From Chloroflexi bacterium RBG_16_72_14 (GTDB lineage: Bacteria > Chloroflexota > Limnocylindria > Limnocylindrales > CSP1-4): 7,149 bases of DNA. The DNA lies in assembly GCA_001797035.1 (NCBI GenBank), contig MGOE01000016.1:1-7149 (forward strand). Reading direction: 5' to 3'. Under the pieces are notes generated by a model that had not been told where the DNA came from, made no database searches, and saw only the letters and a program-made list of their open reading frames with translations. The translations under genes were made by a program, and so were the position numbers. This document shows positions 1 to 4,816 of this stretch, one piece after another. Numbering within the stretch: position 1 is the first letter of the stretch; the number at the start of each line of letters is the position of its first letter.

Positions 1-390
1 TTCTACTGCGACACGTCGCACTGGGAAGACTGGATGCCGCGGGCCAAGTGCTCGGATTTCAGCGGGCCGGTGGACAAGGTCGGGACGACGTATGTCGAGA
101 CCATGCGGCTCATGGGCCACGAGATGAAGTCGACGAGCACGGTGGTCGAGGTGGAGCCGCTGCGGCTCTACCACGAACACACCGACATGGGCCCGATGGA
201 CACCTTCATTCGGTTCGAGCCCGACGGCGATGCGACCCGCCTGATCCTCGACTCCGACTGGGAGATGCCGGTCAAGCTGCCGGGCTTCATCAAGGACCTC
301 GTGGCCAAGGGCTGGGCCGAGCGGAACACCCACCAGATGCTTGCCGATTTCAAGGCGCTCGCCGAGGCGAAGGTCCCGGTGCCCGCCTGA
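1..390 (+). CDS. SRPBCC / polyketide cyclase-like protein, 3' part (5' end outside window)
   Basis: The reading frame is open from base 1 and ends at TGA 388-390, giving 129 visible residues. The first in-frame ATG (34) lies inside the domain, so the true start is upstream of the window. The visible part reads as the second half of a START/Bet v1-like SRPBCC fold: a strand with YVETMRLMGHEMKSTSTVVE, then VEPLRLYHEHTD, TFIRFEPDGDATRLILDSDWEMP, and a long C-terminal helix (KDLVAKGWAERNTHQMLADF) that would close the hydrophobic cavity. Such proteins bind or cyclise small hydrophobic ligands. The family includes polyketide cyclases, Aha1-like proteins and many uncharacterised members, and no catalytic residue can be assigned here. 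No signal peptide or membrane helix is visible in this part. The family call is fairly firm; the substrate is unknown. Confidence 0.8.
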   Translation, partial: FYCDTSHWEDWMPRAKCSDFSGPVDKVGTTYVETMRLMGHEMKSTSTVVEVEPLRLYHEHTDMGPMDTFIRFEPDGDATRLILDSDWEMPVKLPGFIKDLVAKGWAERNTHQMLADFKALAEAKVPVPA

Positions 391-548
391 GGCGCCCGTC
401 GCCGCAGCGGCTCACCGGGGACCGTCATCCCGTGCTCGGCAACCGGAACCGTCGCTTGCAACACAGGGATATGTCGAGACCCCGGTCACCGTCTGTCGGC
501 TGGCCGGGGTCGCTCTGTGTCGGGCATCGCCCAAGAGGATGCAGCCCG
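391..548. other. Intergenic stretch with no recognisable gene; inverted repeat at 478-511
   Basis: No frame gives a protein-like sequence here. The only structure I see is an 8-bp inverted repeat, GACCCCGG (478-485) and CCGGGGTC (504-511), with an 18-nt spacer and no T-tract. It lies about 90 nt beyond the stop of the SRPBCC gene, so it could be a weak or Rho-assisted end of that transcript, but chance is a reasonable explanation in such GC-rich DNA. Confidence 0.4.
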
Positions 549-721
549 TCAAGCCGCTTGTAGAGCCCCCACCAACTCCTCCACGCCCTCGATCTCGAAG
601 GTTGGCAGAGCGTGCTCGAATTCCGCCGGGTGCGCTTCTCGGGGCGACCGAAGGCGGTGTGCGCAAGCCGCGGATCGGACAGGGCCAGCGCCTCGATCTT
701 GTCGACAGCGAAGAACGCGGC
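549..721 (-). pseudogene. Possible frameshifted C-terminal gene remnant, family not identified
   Basis: Two minus-strand frames contain protein-like sequence that joins only across a frameshift. From about 721 down to 632 one frame reads GAAFFAVDKIEALALSDPRL then AHTAFG. From about 641 down to the stop at 549-551 another frame reads HPAEFEHALPTFEIEGVEEL then VGALQAA. The second piece looks like a natural C-terminus with an amphipathic last helix. No start codon or N-terminal domain is attached, and upstream the sequence runs into the plus-strand remnant at 711-875. 'AAFFAVDKI' faintly recalls the C-terminal end of NUDIX hydrolases, but I would not name the family on that. A sequencing error could mimic the frameshift, though not the missing N-terminus. 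Confidence 0.35.
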
Positions 722-875
722 CCCGGACGGCCTCACCTCGGTGTTCGATATGACCTGGGTGGTCGGGGGGTCCGGGCGATTCGCTGGCGCCACTGGGGCC
801 GGCACGACCCACGGGTCGTCGCTCCTCTCGACCGGCACCACGTCGGCATCCTATGAAGGAGAGATCGCCAGCTGA
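711..875 (+). pseudogene. C-terminal remnant of a beta-barrel protein with a 'GGTGRFAGATGSGT'-type motif
   Basis: About 54 residues ending at TGA 873-875 read NAAPDGLTSVFDMTWVVGGS, GRFAGATGAGTTHGSSLL and STGTTSASYEGEIAS. The run F-x-x-T-W-V-V-x-G-G-S-G-R-F-A-G-A-T-G-x-G-T followed by a final Y-x-G-x-I strand is the C-terminal signature of a family of small secreted or cytoplasmic beta-barrel proteins (allene-oxide-cyclase-like folds) common in soil bacteria. Upstream of about 711 the same frame turns into unrelated arginine-rich, protein-unlike sequence with no usable start, so roughly the first two thirds of the gene is gone. The GC hairpin at 901-930 sits 25 nt after the stop and may be its original terminator. 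That this is a family tail is moderately sure; that it is non-functional is inferred from the lost N-terminus. Confidence 0.5.
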
Positions 876-900
876 GCGACGCTACCAAGGGAGACTTCAG

Positions 901-930
901 ACGGCCCGCGGCGGACCAGCCGCGGGCCGT
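901..930. terminator. Bidirectional hairpin terminator candidate
   Basis: This is a perfect 12-bp stem, ACGGCCCGCGGC (901-912) and GCCGCGGGCCGT (919-930), with a 6-nt loop. It stands between the end of the plus-strand remnant (875) and the end of the minus-strand membrane-protein gene (997), the expected place for a shared terminator of convergent genes. There is no long T-run on either strand, as is common in high-GC bacteria. The stem ends in the same ACGGCCC/GGGCCGT sequence as the hairpin at 5590-5619. Confidence 0.65.
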
Positions 931-996
931 CGTCGCGAGCGGCCAGGCGGGCCCAGAGGCGGTCGCGTGCATGACGGCGTCCGCACGCATGCGGGC

Positions 997-1623
997 TCAC
1001 CGCCCGACGAGCAGCAGCGCCAGGCCAACGAGCAGCGAGGGGAGGTAGATGACCGCCGGGATCACGTCACCCGACGTGACGTGCCGCGCGACGGCGAGCA
1101 CGGCGACGATCATCGCGAGCCAGCCGACAAGGCTCGCAGATCCGCCGCTCAGCGCAAGCGCCAATCCGGTCGCGATGAGCGCGGCACCGGTCGTCAGCAG
1201 GAACGACGTGTACAGACCGCCGATCACGCTTCCGATGAGTGTCTCGGCGGGCTCGGTCTGCGCACCGGCCGCGACCATCGCCGCGATGGCCGGCGTGGTC
1301 TGGGTCCGGATCGCGAGGATCGCGCACCACAGCGAGCCCGCCACCGCGTACGCGACCGCACCGGCAACCAGAGCGGCTCTCGGTCCTTCGTCCACGCTGA
1401 TGGAGCCGGCGAGGACGGACAGCCCGGCGGCCGTCAGGACGGTTGCGACCGTGAACCCGACGTTCGCCATTCGCCAGGCGACGGGGTGTGCGGCCACGAG
1501 CGCCAGGTGCTCCTCTCGCGGCGCGGTCCAGACCCGGACAAACGGGGGATACGCCAGGCACACCGTGCCGATCGCGGGGCCGGCGACCAGGAGCAAGGCG
1601 GCCAACGCCAGGGCGTCAGACAT
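997..1623 (-). CDS. Six-helix integral membrane protein of unknown function
   Basis: A 208-residue hydrophobic protein starting MSDALALAALLLVAGPAIG. The ATG at 1623 is chosen because GGAGG (complement of 1630-1634) lies 6 nt upstream; an in-frame ATG at 1656 lacks such a site and would add an arginine-rich leader. Hydrophobic segments fall at about residues 4-25, 52-74, 83-105, 128-158, 164-182 and 186-206, giving about six helices. A short loop at 30-50 contains WTAPREEHLALVAAHP. No transporter, enzyme or sensor motif is recognisable, so function is unknown. It lies 75 bp downstream of the ABM-like gene on the same strand with no obvious terminator between them, so co-transcription from the divergent promoter region at 1981-2042 is likely. 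Transcription probably ends at the hairpin at 901-930. Confidence 0.75.
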   Translation of the reverse strand: MSDALALAALLLVAGPAIGTVCLAYPPFVRVWTAPREEHLALVAAHPVAWRMANVGFTVATVLTAAGLSVLAGSISVDEGPRAALVAGAVAYAVAGSLWCAILAIRTQTTPAIAAMVAAGAQTEPAETLIGSVIGGLYTSFLLTTGAALIATGLALALSGGSASLVGWLAMIVAVLAVARHVTSGDVIPAVIYLPSLLVGLALLLVGR

Positions 1624-1698
1624 CCGTCGCCTCCGATCCCGAGCGTTGGGCTGCAACCATCCGCGTCGCTCCGGTGTGATCGAGCGGCGGACTCATGC

Positions 1699-1980
1699 TC
1701 AGCCGCGGACCAGGTGGAACGTCGAGTGGCGTGTCGGCGGCGCCTGCATCGCGTCCGCCATCCCACCGGTCGCGAATGCAGGGAAGAGGCGCTCACGCTC
1801 GAAGGCGTCCATGGCGGCGTCCGACTCCCAGATGTCGACGATCAGGACGGTGCCGTCGGCCGTCTCGGCGGCCGAGTGCACGACCAACCCCGACGGACGG
1901 TCGCCGGTGAAGTCGACGATGCGCTCGATCGCGTCGTAGGCGTCTCGCGAGGGCGCACTGCTGACCAGCATCAGGGCCAT
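1699..1980 (-). CDS. Small dimeric alpha/beta-barrel (ABM-like) protein
   Basis: A 93-residue soluble protein starting MALMLVSSAPSRDAYDAIER. The ATG at 1980 is supported by AGGAG (complement of 1986-1990), 5 nt upstream. The order is a short beta strand (ALMLVSS), a helix (SRDAYDAIERIVDF), strands (GLVVHSAAETADGTVLIVDI), then WESDAAMDAFERERLFPAFA and a final strand HSTFHLV. A 'VDIWES-DAAMDAF' turn followed by a helix is typical of the antibiotic-biosynthesis-monooxygenase/EthD-like dimeric alpha-beta barrel superfamily. Members act as cofactor-free oxygenases, haem-degrading enzymes or ligand-binding proteins. No catalytic residue is decisive here, so enzymatic activity is not claimed. It is the first gene of the minus-strand unit that diverges from the TetR gene at 2043 and is likely controlled by it. 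Confidence 0.75.
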   Translation of the reverse strand: MALMLVSSAPSRDAYDAIERIVDFTGDRPSGLVVHSAAETADGTVLIVDIWESDAAMDAFERERLFPAFATGGMADAMQAPPTRHSTFHLVRG

Positions 1981-2004
1981 GGGTTCTCCTCTGGGTGGAT
2001 TCTG

Positions 2005-2027
2005 TCACTAGAGTTCATAACTAGTGA
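2005..2027. promoter_or_regulatory. Putative TetR operator in divergent promoter region
   Basis: A perfect inverted repeat, TCACTAG (2005-2011) and CTAGTGA (2021-2027), with a 9-nt AT-rich spacer. At 23 bp overall it matches the usual size of a TetR-family dimer site. It fills the centre of the short gap between the divergent ABM-like gene (start 1980) and TetR gene (start near 2043). This gap is far more AT-rich than its surroundings. A -10-like TACTAT lies at 2039-2044, which would put the plus-strand start of transcription near 2051 and the palindrome over the -35 area. Binding here could therefore block both promoters. Assignment to the adjacent TetR is inferred from position. Confidence 0.65.
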
Positions 2028-2042
2028 TTGACTCCTGCTACT

Positions 2043-2732
2043 ATGGACGCCACGATGTCCCCTGTCAACAGACCAGGGTCCAGTTCGCCGACGCGACGCG
2101 AGCGAGCCCGGGCGACCCGCCGCCGCATCACCAGGGCGGCCTACGCGCTCTTCTGCCAGAGCGGCTACGCCGGCACGACCATGGCGGACATCGCCGACGC
2201 GGCCGGTGTCGCGGTGCAGACCGTGTACTTCACGTTCCACACCAAGGGCGACCTTCTCAGCAGCACCTACGACATGGCGGTGCTCGGCGACGGAGATCGG
2301 GCTCCGCCGGAGCGCCAGCCGTGGTACCTGGCGGCTGTCGCCGAACCGACGGTGACCAGGGCCTTGCGCTGGGTGGTCGAGGGTGCGGGGGAGATCGTGC
2401 GGCGCGTCACGCCTTTGGACTTGGCAGCGCGTGCGGCCGCGGAGAGCGACCCCGACACGGCGCGGGTCTGGGACCACCACGAGAAGATGCGGGCCGAAAG
2501 TTACCGCGAGCTCATCGATCTCCTGCGCGGCAAGGCGGAGCTGCGCCCCGGCTTGACCCCGGAGCGCGCGACGGACCTGTTGCTGCTCTTCGTGGGGCCC
2601 GCCGTGTACCGGTCGCTCGTGATGGACCGCGCCTGGGCTCATCGCGAATGGGTCGATTGGACGACCGCGACGCTGTTGGAACAGGCCTTCGGCCTCCGCG
2701 ACGGCGAGCCGGGGATCGTGACGCCGAACTGA
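2043..2732 (+). CDS. TetR/AcrR-family transcriptional regulator
   Basis: A ligand-responsive DNA-binding repressor of 229 residues. The N-terminal helix-turn-helix domain covers about residues 23-72. It includes ATRRRITRAAYALFCQSGYA, the recognition region TTMADIADAAGVAVQTVYFT and the closing FHTKGDLL, all canonical TetR_N features. The rest is an all-helical ligand-binding/dimerisation domain typical in length but with no recognisable ligand class. Start choice is uncertain: ATG 2043, ATG 2055 or TTG 2028 are all in frame and none has a good ribosome-binding site. TTG 2028 is unlikely because it begins directly after the operator palindrome. With a start of transcription near 2051, ATG 2055 would make a nearly leaderless mRNA. 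The likely targets are its own promoter and the divergent ABM-like/membrane-protein unit. Confidence 0.88.
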   Translation: MDATMSPVNRPGSSSPTRRERARATRRRITRAAYALFCQSGYAGTTMADIADAAGVAVQTVYFTFHTKGDLLSSTYDMAVLGDGDRAPPERQPWYLAAVAEPTVTRALRWVVEGAGEIVRRVTPLDLAARAAAESDPDTARVWDHHEKMRAESYRELIDLLRGKAELRPGLTPERATDLLLLFVGPAVYRSLVMDRAWAHREWVDWTTATLLEQAFGLRDGEPGIVTPN

Positions 2733-2739
2733 CGCCTCC

Positions 2740-2758
2740 CGCACGCGCGGTTCGTGCG
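2740..2758. terminator. Weak hairpin between convergent genes
   Basis: CGCACG (2740-2745) and CGTGCG (2753-2758) form a 6-bp stem with a 7-nt loop in the 29-nt gap between the stop of the TetR gene (2732) and the stop of the truncated cyclase (2762). Position favours a terminator, but the stem is short and no T-run follows. Confidence 0.3.
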
Positions 2759-2761
2759 CGC

Positions 2762-3187
2762 TCAAGGCCCTCCGGGCGCGCCAATGCTCGGTCCAGGTCC
2801 ATGCGTGAGGTTGTCGACGAAGGCGTCGCAGTCGATGAGCACGTCGAACCCGACGTCATAGAACCGGCCCATGAGGCGATTGAAGTTCCTGGGGCTCATC
2901 TGCTCCGCCAGGGGCGTCGATCCACGGACGTCGGCAAAGAGGAGCGAGCACTCGACCTCGGCGCCGCCGTGGTTCGCGCGGAGCATCCCGAAGCAGCCGG
3001 CACAGTACTTCGGATTCTTCGGCCACCGTCCGTGACCGAGGAGTGGCATCACCAGTCCGCCAATGCCGCCGAACGGGGCGTTGCACAGGTCCATGAGCCG
3101 GGCCGCCAAGGCCTGTGATTCGGATCGCGCTACGCATCCGGTGAACGGCCAAGGCCGTTCACGTGTGCGTGGACGCCGACCGGCCAC
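2762..3187 (-). pseudogene. Truncated adenylate/guanylate cyclase (class III), catalytic domain broken
   Basis: The 141-residue product matches the start of a known bacterial cyclase type: an N-terminal segment with a CxxC pair (C62, C65 in PKYCAGCFGML), then GGAEVECSLLFADVRGSTPL at 75-94, EQMSPRNFNRLMGRFYDVGF, and DAFVDN at 121-126. FADVRGST carries the first metal-binding Asp (D86). In intact members DAFVDK is followed by FVGDEV, which supplies the second metal-binding Asp, and by about 100 more catalytic residues. Here homology stops at N126 (about base 2810), and 15 unrelated Gly/Pro-rich residues lead to a stop. I found no continuation in the other minus-strand frames before the TetR gene. 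It cannot be an active class III cyclase alone. The start is also uncertain: ATG 3187 overlaps the upstream ABM-like gene by 58 bp, and ATG 3094 is an alternative. Confidence 0.72.
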
Positions 3188-3522
3188 GTGCCCATGCCCC
3201 GCATCCGATCAACGACGTCGCTGGTCGGCGTGCCGTAGAGGTCGATCCGGACCACGTCCACGATCTGGGTCCCGCGCCCGATCCGCGTTGCGGCGGTTGC
3301 GAGGTACCGCTCGAACGACGCCGCATCGCGGTGCAGGTGGATGCTCGTGCCCTCCGTGCCGTCCTCGCTCAAGTAGGCGTCGAACGCGATCACGTCCGGC
3401 AGGTTCGCCTCGACGAACGCGGTCATCTCGCGGATCGCCGAGCGCCACTCGTCGGCCCTTCCGGCCGGTATCCGGTATCGCCCCACGAACACGAGACCTG
3501 GTGAAAGACGCGCGTCGTCCAT
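3130..3522 (-). CDS. ABM-like (dimeric alpha-beta barrel) protein, putative monooxygenase-type
   Basis: A 130-residue soluble protein beginning MDDARLSPGLVFVGRYRIPA. The ATG at 3522 has GAGGGG (complement of 3528-3533) 5 nt upstream. It follows the ABM pattern: strand LVFVGRYRIPAG, helix ADEWRSAIREMTAFVEANLP, strand VIAFDAYLSEDGTEGTSIHL, helix DAASFERYLATAATRI, strand QIVDVVRIDLYG. The 'IPxGRxxEWRxxIREMxxFVEAN' and 'EDGTExTSIHxHxDAxSFExY' segments resemble putative quinol monooxygenase-like proteins of Chloroflexota and Actinomycetota. Reaction and substrate cannot be told. The longer open frame upstream of 3522 is Arg/Ala-rich and not protein-like, so I exclude it. A near-perfect palindrome at 3141-3162 overlaps its last codons. 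The truncated cyclase follows on the same strand. Confidence 0.78.
   Translation of the reverse strand: MDDARLSPGLVFVGRYRIPAGRADEWRSAIREMTAFVEANLPDVIAFDAYLSEDGTEGTSIHLHRDAASFERYLATAATRIGRGTQIVDVVRIDLYGTPTSDVVDRMRGMGTWPVGVHAHVNGLGRSPDA
3141..3162. repeat. 22-bp palindrome at the 3' end of the ABM-like gene
   Basis: GTGAACGGCC (3141-3150) and GGCCGTTCAC (3153-3162) are perfect 10-bp inverted arms separated by AA. It lies 8 nt before the stop codon of the ABM-like gene and inside the extreme 5' end of the cyclase remnant if that begins at 3187. It could be a hairpin in the ABM mRNA (8-bp stem, 6-nt loop) or a protein-binding palindrome. No T-run follows on the minus strand. Confidence 0.5.
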
Positions 3523-3587
3523 CGTCGCCCCTCGGTGCCGGGTTTCCGCGGACTCTACCAGCAGCCCCGCGGGGCCAGCGGGAGGTG

Positions 3588-3894
3588 ATGACTGAGGTGG
3601 AGGTGCCGTCCCGCGCCCTCGACTGGCGGACGGCGCTCCGGCGGAGTGCCATCTCCACCGACGAGGCGCTTCGGCGACACCCGTGGGCGGGTGCCGTGCT
3701 CGAGTCGCACATGCACCCCGGCTCCGTGCGGCTGCGCTACCTGGACACCGTCGTGGGCATCCTCCGGGTGACGAGTACCCAGCCTGCGCGCGATGGCAGC
3801 GCCGGTGGCGACCGGGCCCGGCGTCACGCCGGAGTTCGAGTTCGGACTGGACCTGCTTCTCGACGGGCTGGCGCGACGGCTCGCGGACGCCTGA
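3588..3894 (+). pseudogene. Decayed TetR regulator: C-terminal domain pieces only
   Basis: Frame one from about 3588 reads MTEVEVPSRALDWRTALRRS, AISTDEALRRHPWAGAVLES, and HMHPGSVRLRYLDTVVGILR. This is the first part of a TetR_C-type ligand-binding domain (DWR-x-ALR, ALxRHPW, LESxxxPG, LRYLDxVxGxLR). After about 3770 the homology stops. Frame two (from 3793) resumes with VATGPGVTPEFEFGLDLLLD then GLARRLADA to TGA 3892-3894, which is the usual C-terminal end of the same family. The roughly 50 residues between them (normally including an AxxxLDSYVYGF-like helix) are missing, and the whole N-terminal helix-turn-helix is absent upstream, so the protein could not bind DNA. This is a remnant, not a sequencing frameshift. 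It points away from the ABM-like gene at 3522, so it may once have been that gene's divergent regulator. Confidence 0.72.
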
Positions 3895-3935
3895 TGCCTC
3901 CGCCACGCGGATCGGGACCGGCGCCCGAGCCGCGA

Positions 3936-4286
3936 CTACGCGGGTCGGGGCAGGAAGACCAGCAGGTTCCAGCCGGCGAGACCGCCGATCAGGGTGAGTC
4001 GCGTGATCCTCGGCCAGCTCGTGCGCCAGATCCAGGCACCGGCGATCACCGGCAGCAGCAGGAGCCATGCGATGGCCTGGACGAGCAGCGGCAGGGACCG
4101 GAGCCTGCGCCAGGCCCGATCGATCCGCGACGGATCGCGCACCAGGGCGACACCGAACGCCACCCAGGCGGCCGCGAACAGGACCAGCAGCATGCCGCTC
4201 GAGGCGAGGTACGGGATCGGCGCAACGACAGCATCGAGCAGCGGGACGAGGACGCCCTCGATGAGCGTCGTGATGATCGCATCCAC
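3936..4286 (-). CDS. Three-helix small membrane protein, paralogue B of a tandem pair
   Basis: A 116-residue membrane protein that most likely starts at GTG 4286, because TAAGGAG (complement of 4294-4300) stands 7 nt upstream; the open frame above it is not protein-like. Predicted helices lie near residues 31-49 (GMLLVLFAAAWVAFGVALV), 67-87 (LLVQAIAWLLLLPVIAGAWI) and 95-112 (TRLTLIGGLAGWNLLVFL), preceded by an amphipathic N-terminal stretch. Residues 31-116 align without gaps to residues 35-120 of the neighbour upstream, with about half the positions identical by hand count. Shared motifs include WVxxGVALVxDP, VQAxAWLLxLP, GxWxW and LAGWNLLVFxPR. The family is unknown to me. The Shine-Dalgarno uses the stop codon of paralogue A, so the two are probably translated together. 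Conserved tryptophans and the LAGWNLL motif suggest a conserved fold rather than random hydrophobicity. Confidence 0.75.
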   Translation of the reverse strand: MDAIITTLIEGVLVPLLDAVVAPIPYLASSGMLLVLFAAAWVAFGVALVRDPSRIDRAWRRLRSLPLLVQAIAWLLLLPVIAGAWIWRTSWPRITRLTLIGGLAGWNLLVFLPRPA

Positions 4287-4297
4287 GTTCGGTCTCC

Positions 4298-4684
4298 TTA
4301 CTGTGCCGCGACGGGCGAGGCGGTCTCGCGCCGGGGGATGAACACGAGGAGGTTCCAGCCGGCGAGCGCGGCGATCAGCACGATCCGCGCCACGAGCGGC
4401 CAGTCGGTCGACCACACCCACAGCCCGCCCATCAGCGGCAGGAACAGCAGCCACGCCACGGCCTGGACCACGGGCGACTGGCTCCCGATCGACTGCCATG
4501 CCGCGTCGACGGCCGCGGGATCGACCACGAGCGCCACCCCGATGCCGACCCACAGAGCGCCGAACACCAGCACGAGCGCGCCGGTGCGGACGAGGACCGG
4601 GATCACGCTGGTGACCGGGATCACCACCCACCGGACGAGGCGGTCGACGCTCCCGCCGACCACATTGCCAACCATCGTTGCCAT
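4298..4684 (-). CDS. Three-helix small membrane protein, paralogue A of a tandem pair
   Basis: A 128-residue membrane protein beginning MATMVGNVVGGSVDRLVRWV. GAAGGAA precedes the ATG at 4684; ATG 4675 is a weaker alternative. An N-terminal amphipathic region (1-28) is followed by helices near 33-53 (RTGALVLVFGALWVGIGVAL), 71-91 (PVVQAVAWLLFLPLMGGLWV) and 98-115 (VARIVLIAALAGWNLLVF), then a short polar tail ending SPVAAQ. It is the first gene of a two-gene unit, 11 bp from paralogue B. Two proteins from one message with the same fold would suit a heteromeric membrane complex, but that is inference. Upstream lie a leader hairpin (4705-4723) and the promoter/operator region shared with the divergent TetR gene at 4817, which probably controls it. 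No known transporter, small multidrug resistance or toxin motif is seen. Confidence 0.78.
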   Translation of the reverse strand: MATMVGNVVGGSVDRLVRWVVIPVTSVIPVLVRTGALVLVFGALWVGIGVALVVDPAAVDAAWQSIGSQSPVVQAVAWLLFLPLMGGLWVWSTDWPLVARIVLIAALAGWNLLVFIPRRETASPVAAQ

Positions 4685-4704
4685 GTCACCGTTCCTTCGC
4701 CGTT

Positions 4705-4723
4705 GGGCCGCCTTGGGCGGCCC
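4705..4723 (-). other. Leader hairpin upstream of the paralogue pair
   Basis: GGGCCGCC (4705-4712) and GGCGGCCC (4716-4723) form a perfect 8-bp stem with a 3-nt loop. It is about 20 nt upstream of the ATG at 4684, between the AT-rich promoter region and the ribosome-binding site, so it would lie in the 5' untranslated leader. It could affect mRNA stability or start-site access; nothing more specific is visible. Confidence 0.4.
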
Positions 4724-4773
4724 GTTGTCTCGCGGTTGAGGCCGCCGGGGACTTGCGACCCTTATCTGTACGA

Positions 4774-4790
4774 TGTATGATTACCATACA
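4774..4790. promoter_or_regulatory. Putative TetR operator in divergent promoter region
   Basis: TGTATG (4774-4779) and CATACA (4785-4790) are perfect inverted arms around a 5-nt spacer, with further imperfect matches outward. It lies within the only strongly AT-rich stretch of the neighbourhood (about 4761-4797), in the 132-bp gap between the divergent starts at 4684 and 4817. TetR-class dimers recognise short palindromes of this form. Promoter elements for both directions must lie in this stretch, but I could not choose -10/-35 boxes with confidence. Assignment to the TetR at 4817 rests on position. Confidence 0.6.
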
Positions 4791-4816
4791 ACATATAGGG
4801 ATGCAAGGGGCAATCG

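Noticed and set aside
845..860. AAGGAG sequence resembling a ribosome-binding site before a plus-strand gene
   Set aside because: It lies inside the last codons of the beta-barrel remnant and is followed by no plausible gene.
853..2031. Long plus-strand open frame (392 codons)
   Set aside because: The product is Arg/Gly/Asp-rich with no domain and lies antisense to the membrane-protein and ABM-like genes, which have ribosome-binding sites and sensible proteins. It is a high-GC shadow frame.
1971..2765. Minus-strand open frame of 264 codons opposite the TetR gene
   Set aside because: His/Arg-rich composition with no recognisable domain; the plus strand here clearly encodes a TetR protein.
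3564..3575. GCCCCGCGGGGC palindrome between the ABM-like gene and the TetR remnant
   Set aside because: It has almost no loop, consists only of G and C, and is easily expected by chance in this base composition.
3523..4068. N-terminal extension of the ABM-like protein upstream of 3522
   Set aside because: The upstream sequence is not protein-like, runs antisense to the TetR remnant, and a good ribosome-binding site lies directly before ATG 3522.
3964..4367. Repeated 16-bp string GGTTCCAGCCGGCGAG at 3964-3979 and 4352-4367
   Set aside because: It encodes the conserved LAGWNL motif in both paralogues, so it is explained by gene duplication, not a separate repeat element.
3063..4739. Very long plus-strand open frame (558 codons)
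   Set aside because: It is antisense to several genes and low in protein-like composition. Only the stretch at about 3588-3777 looks like protein, and that is reported as the TetR remnant.
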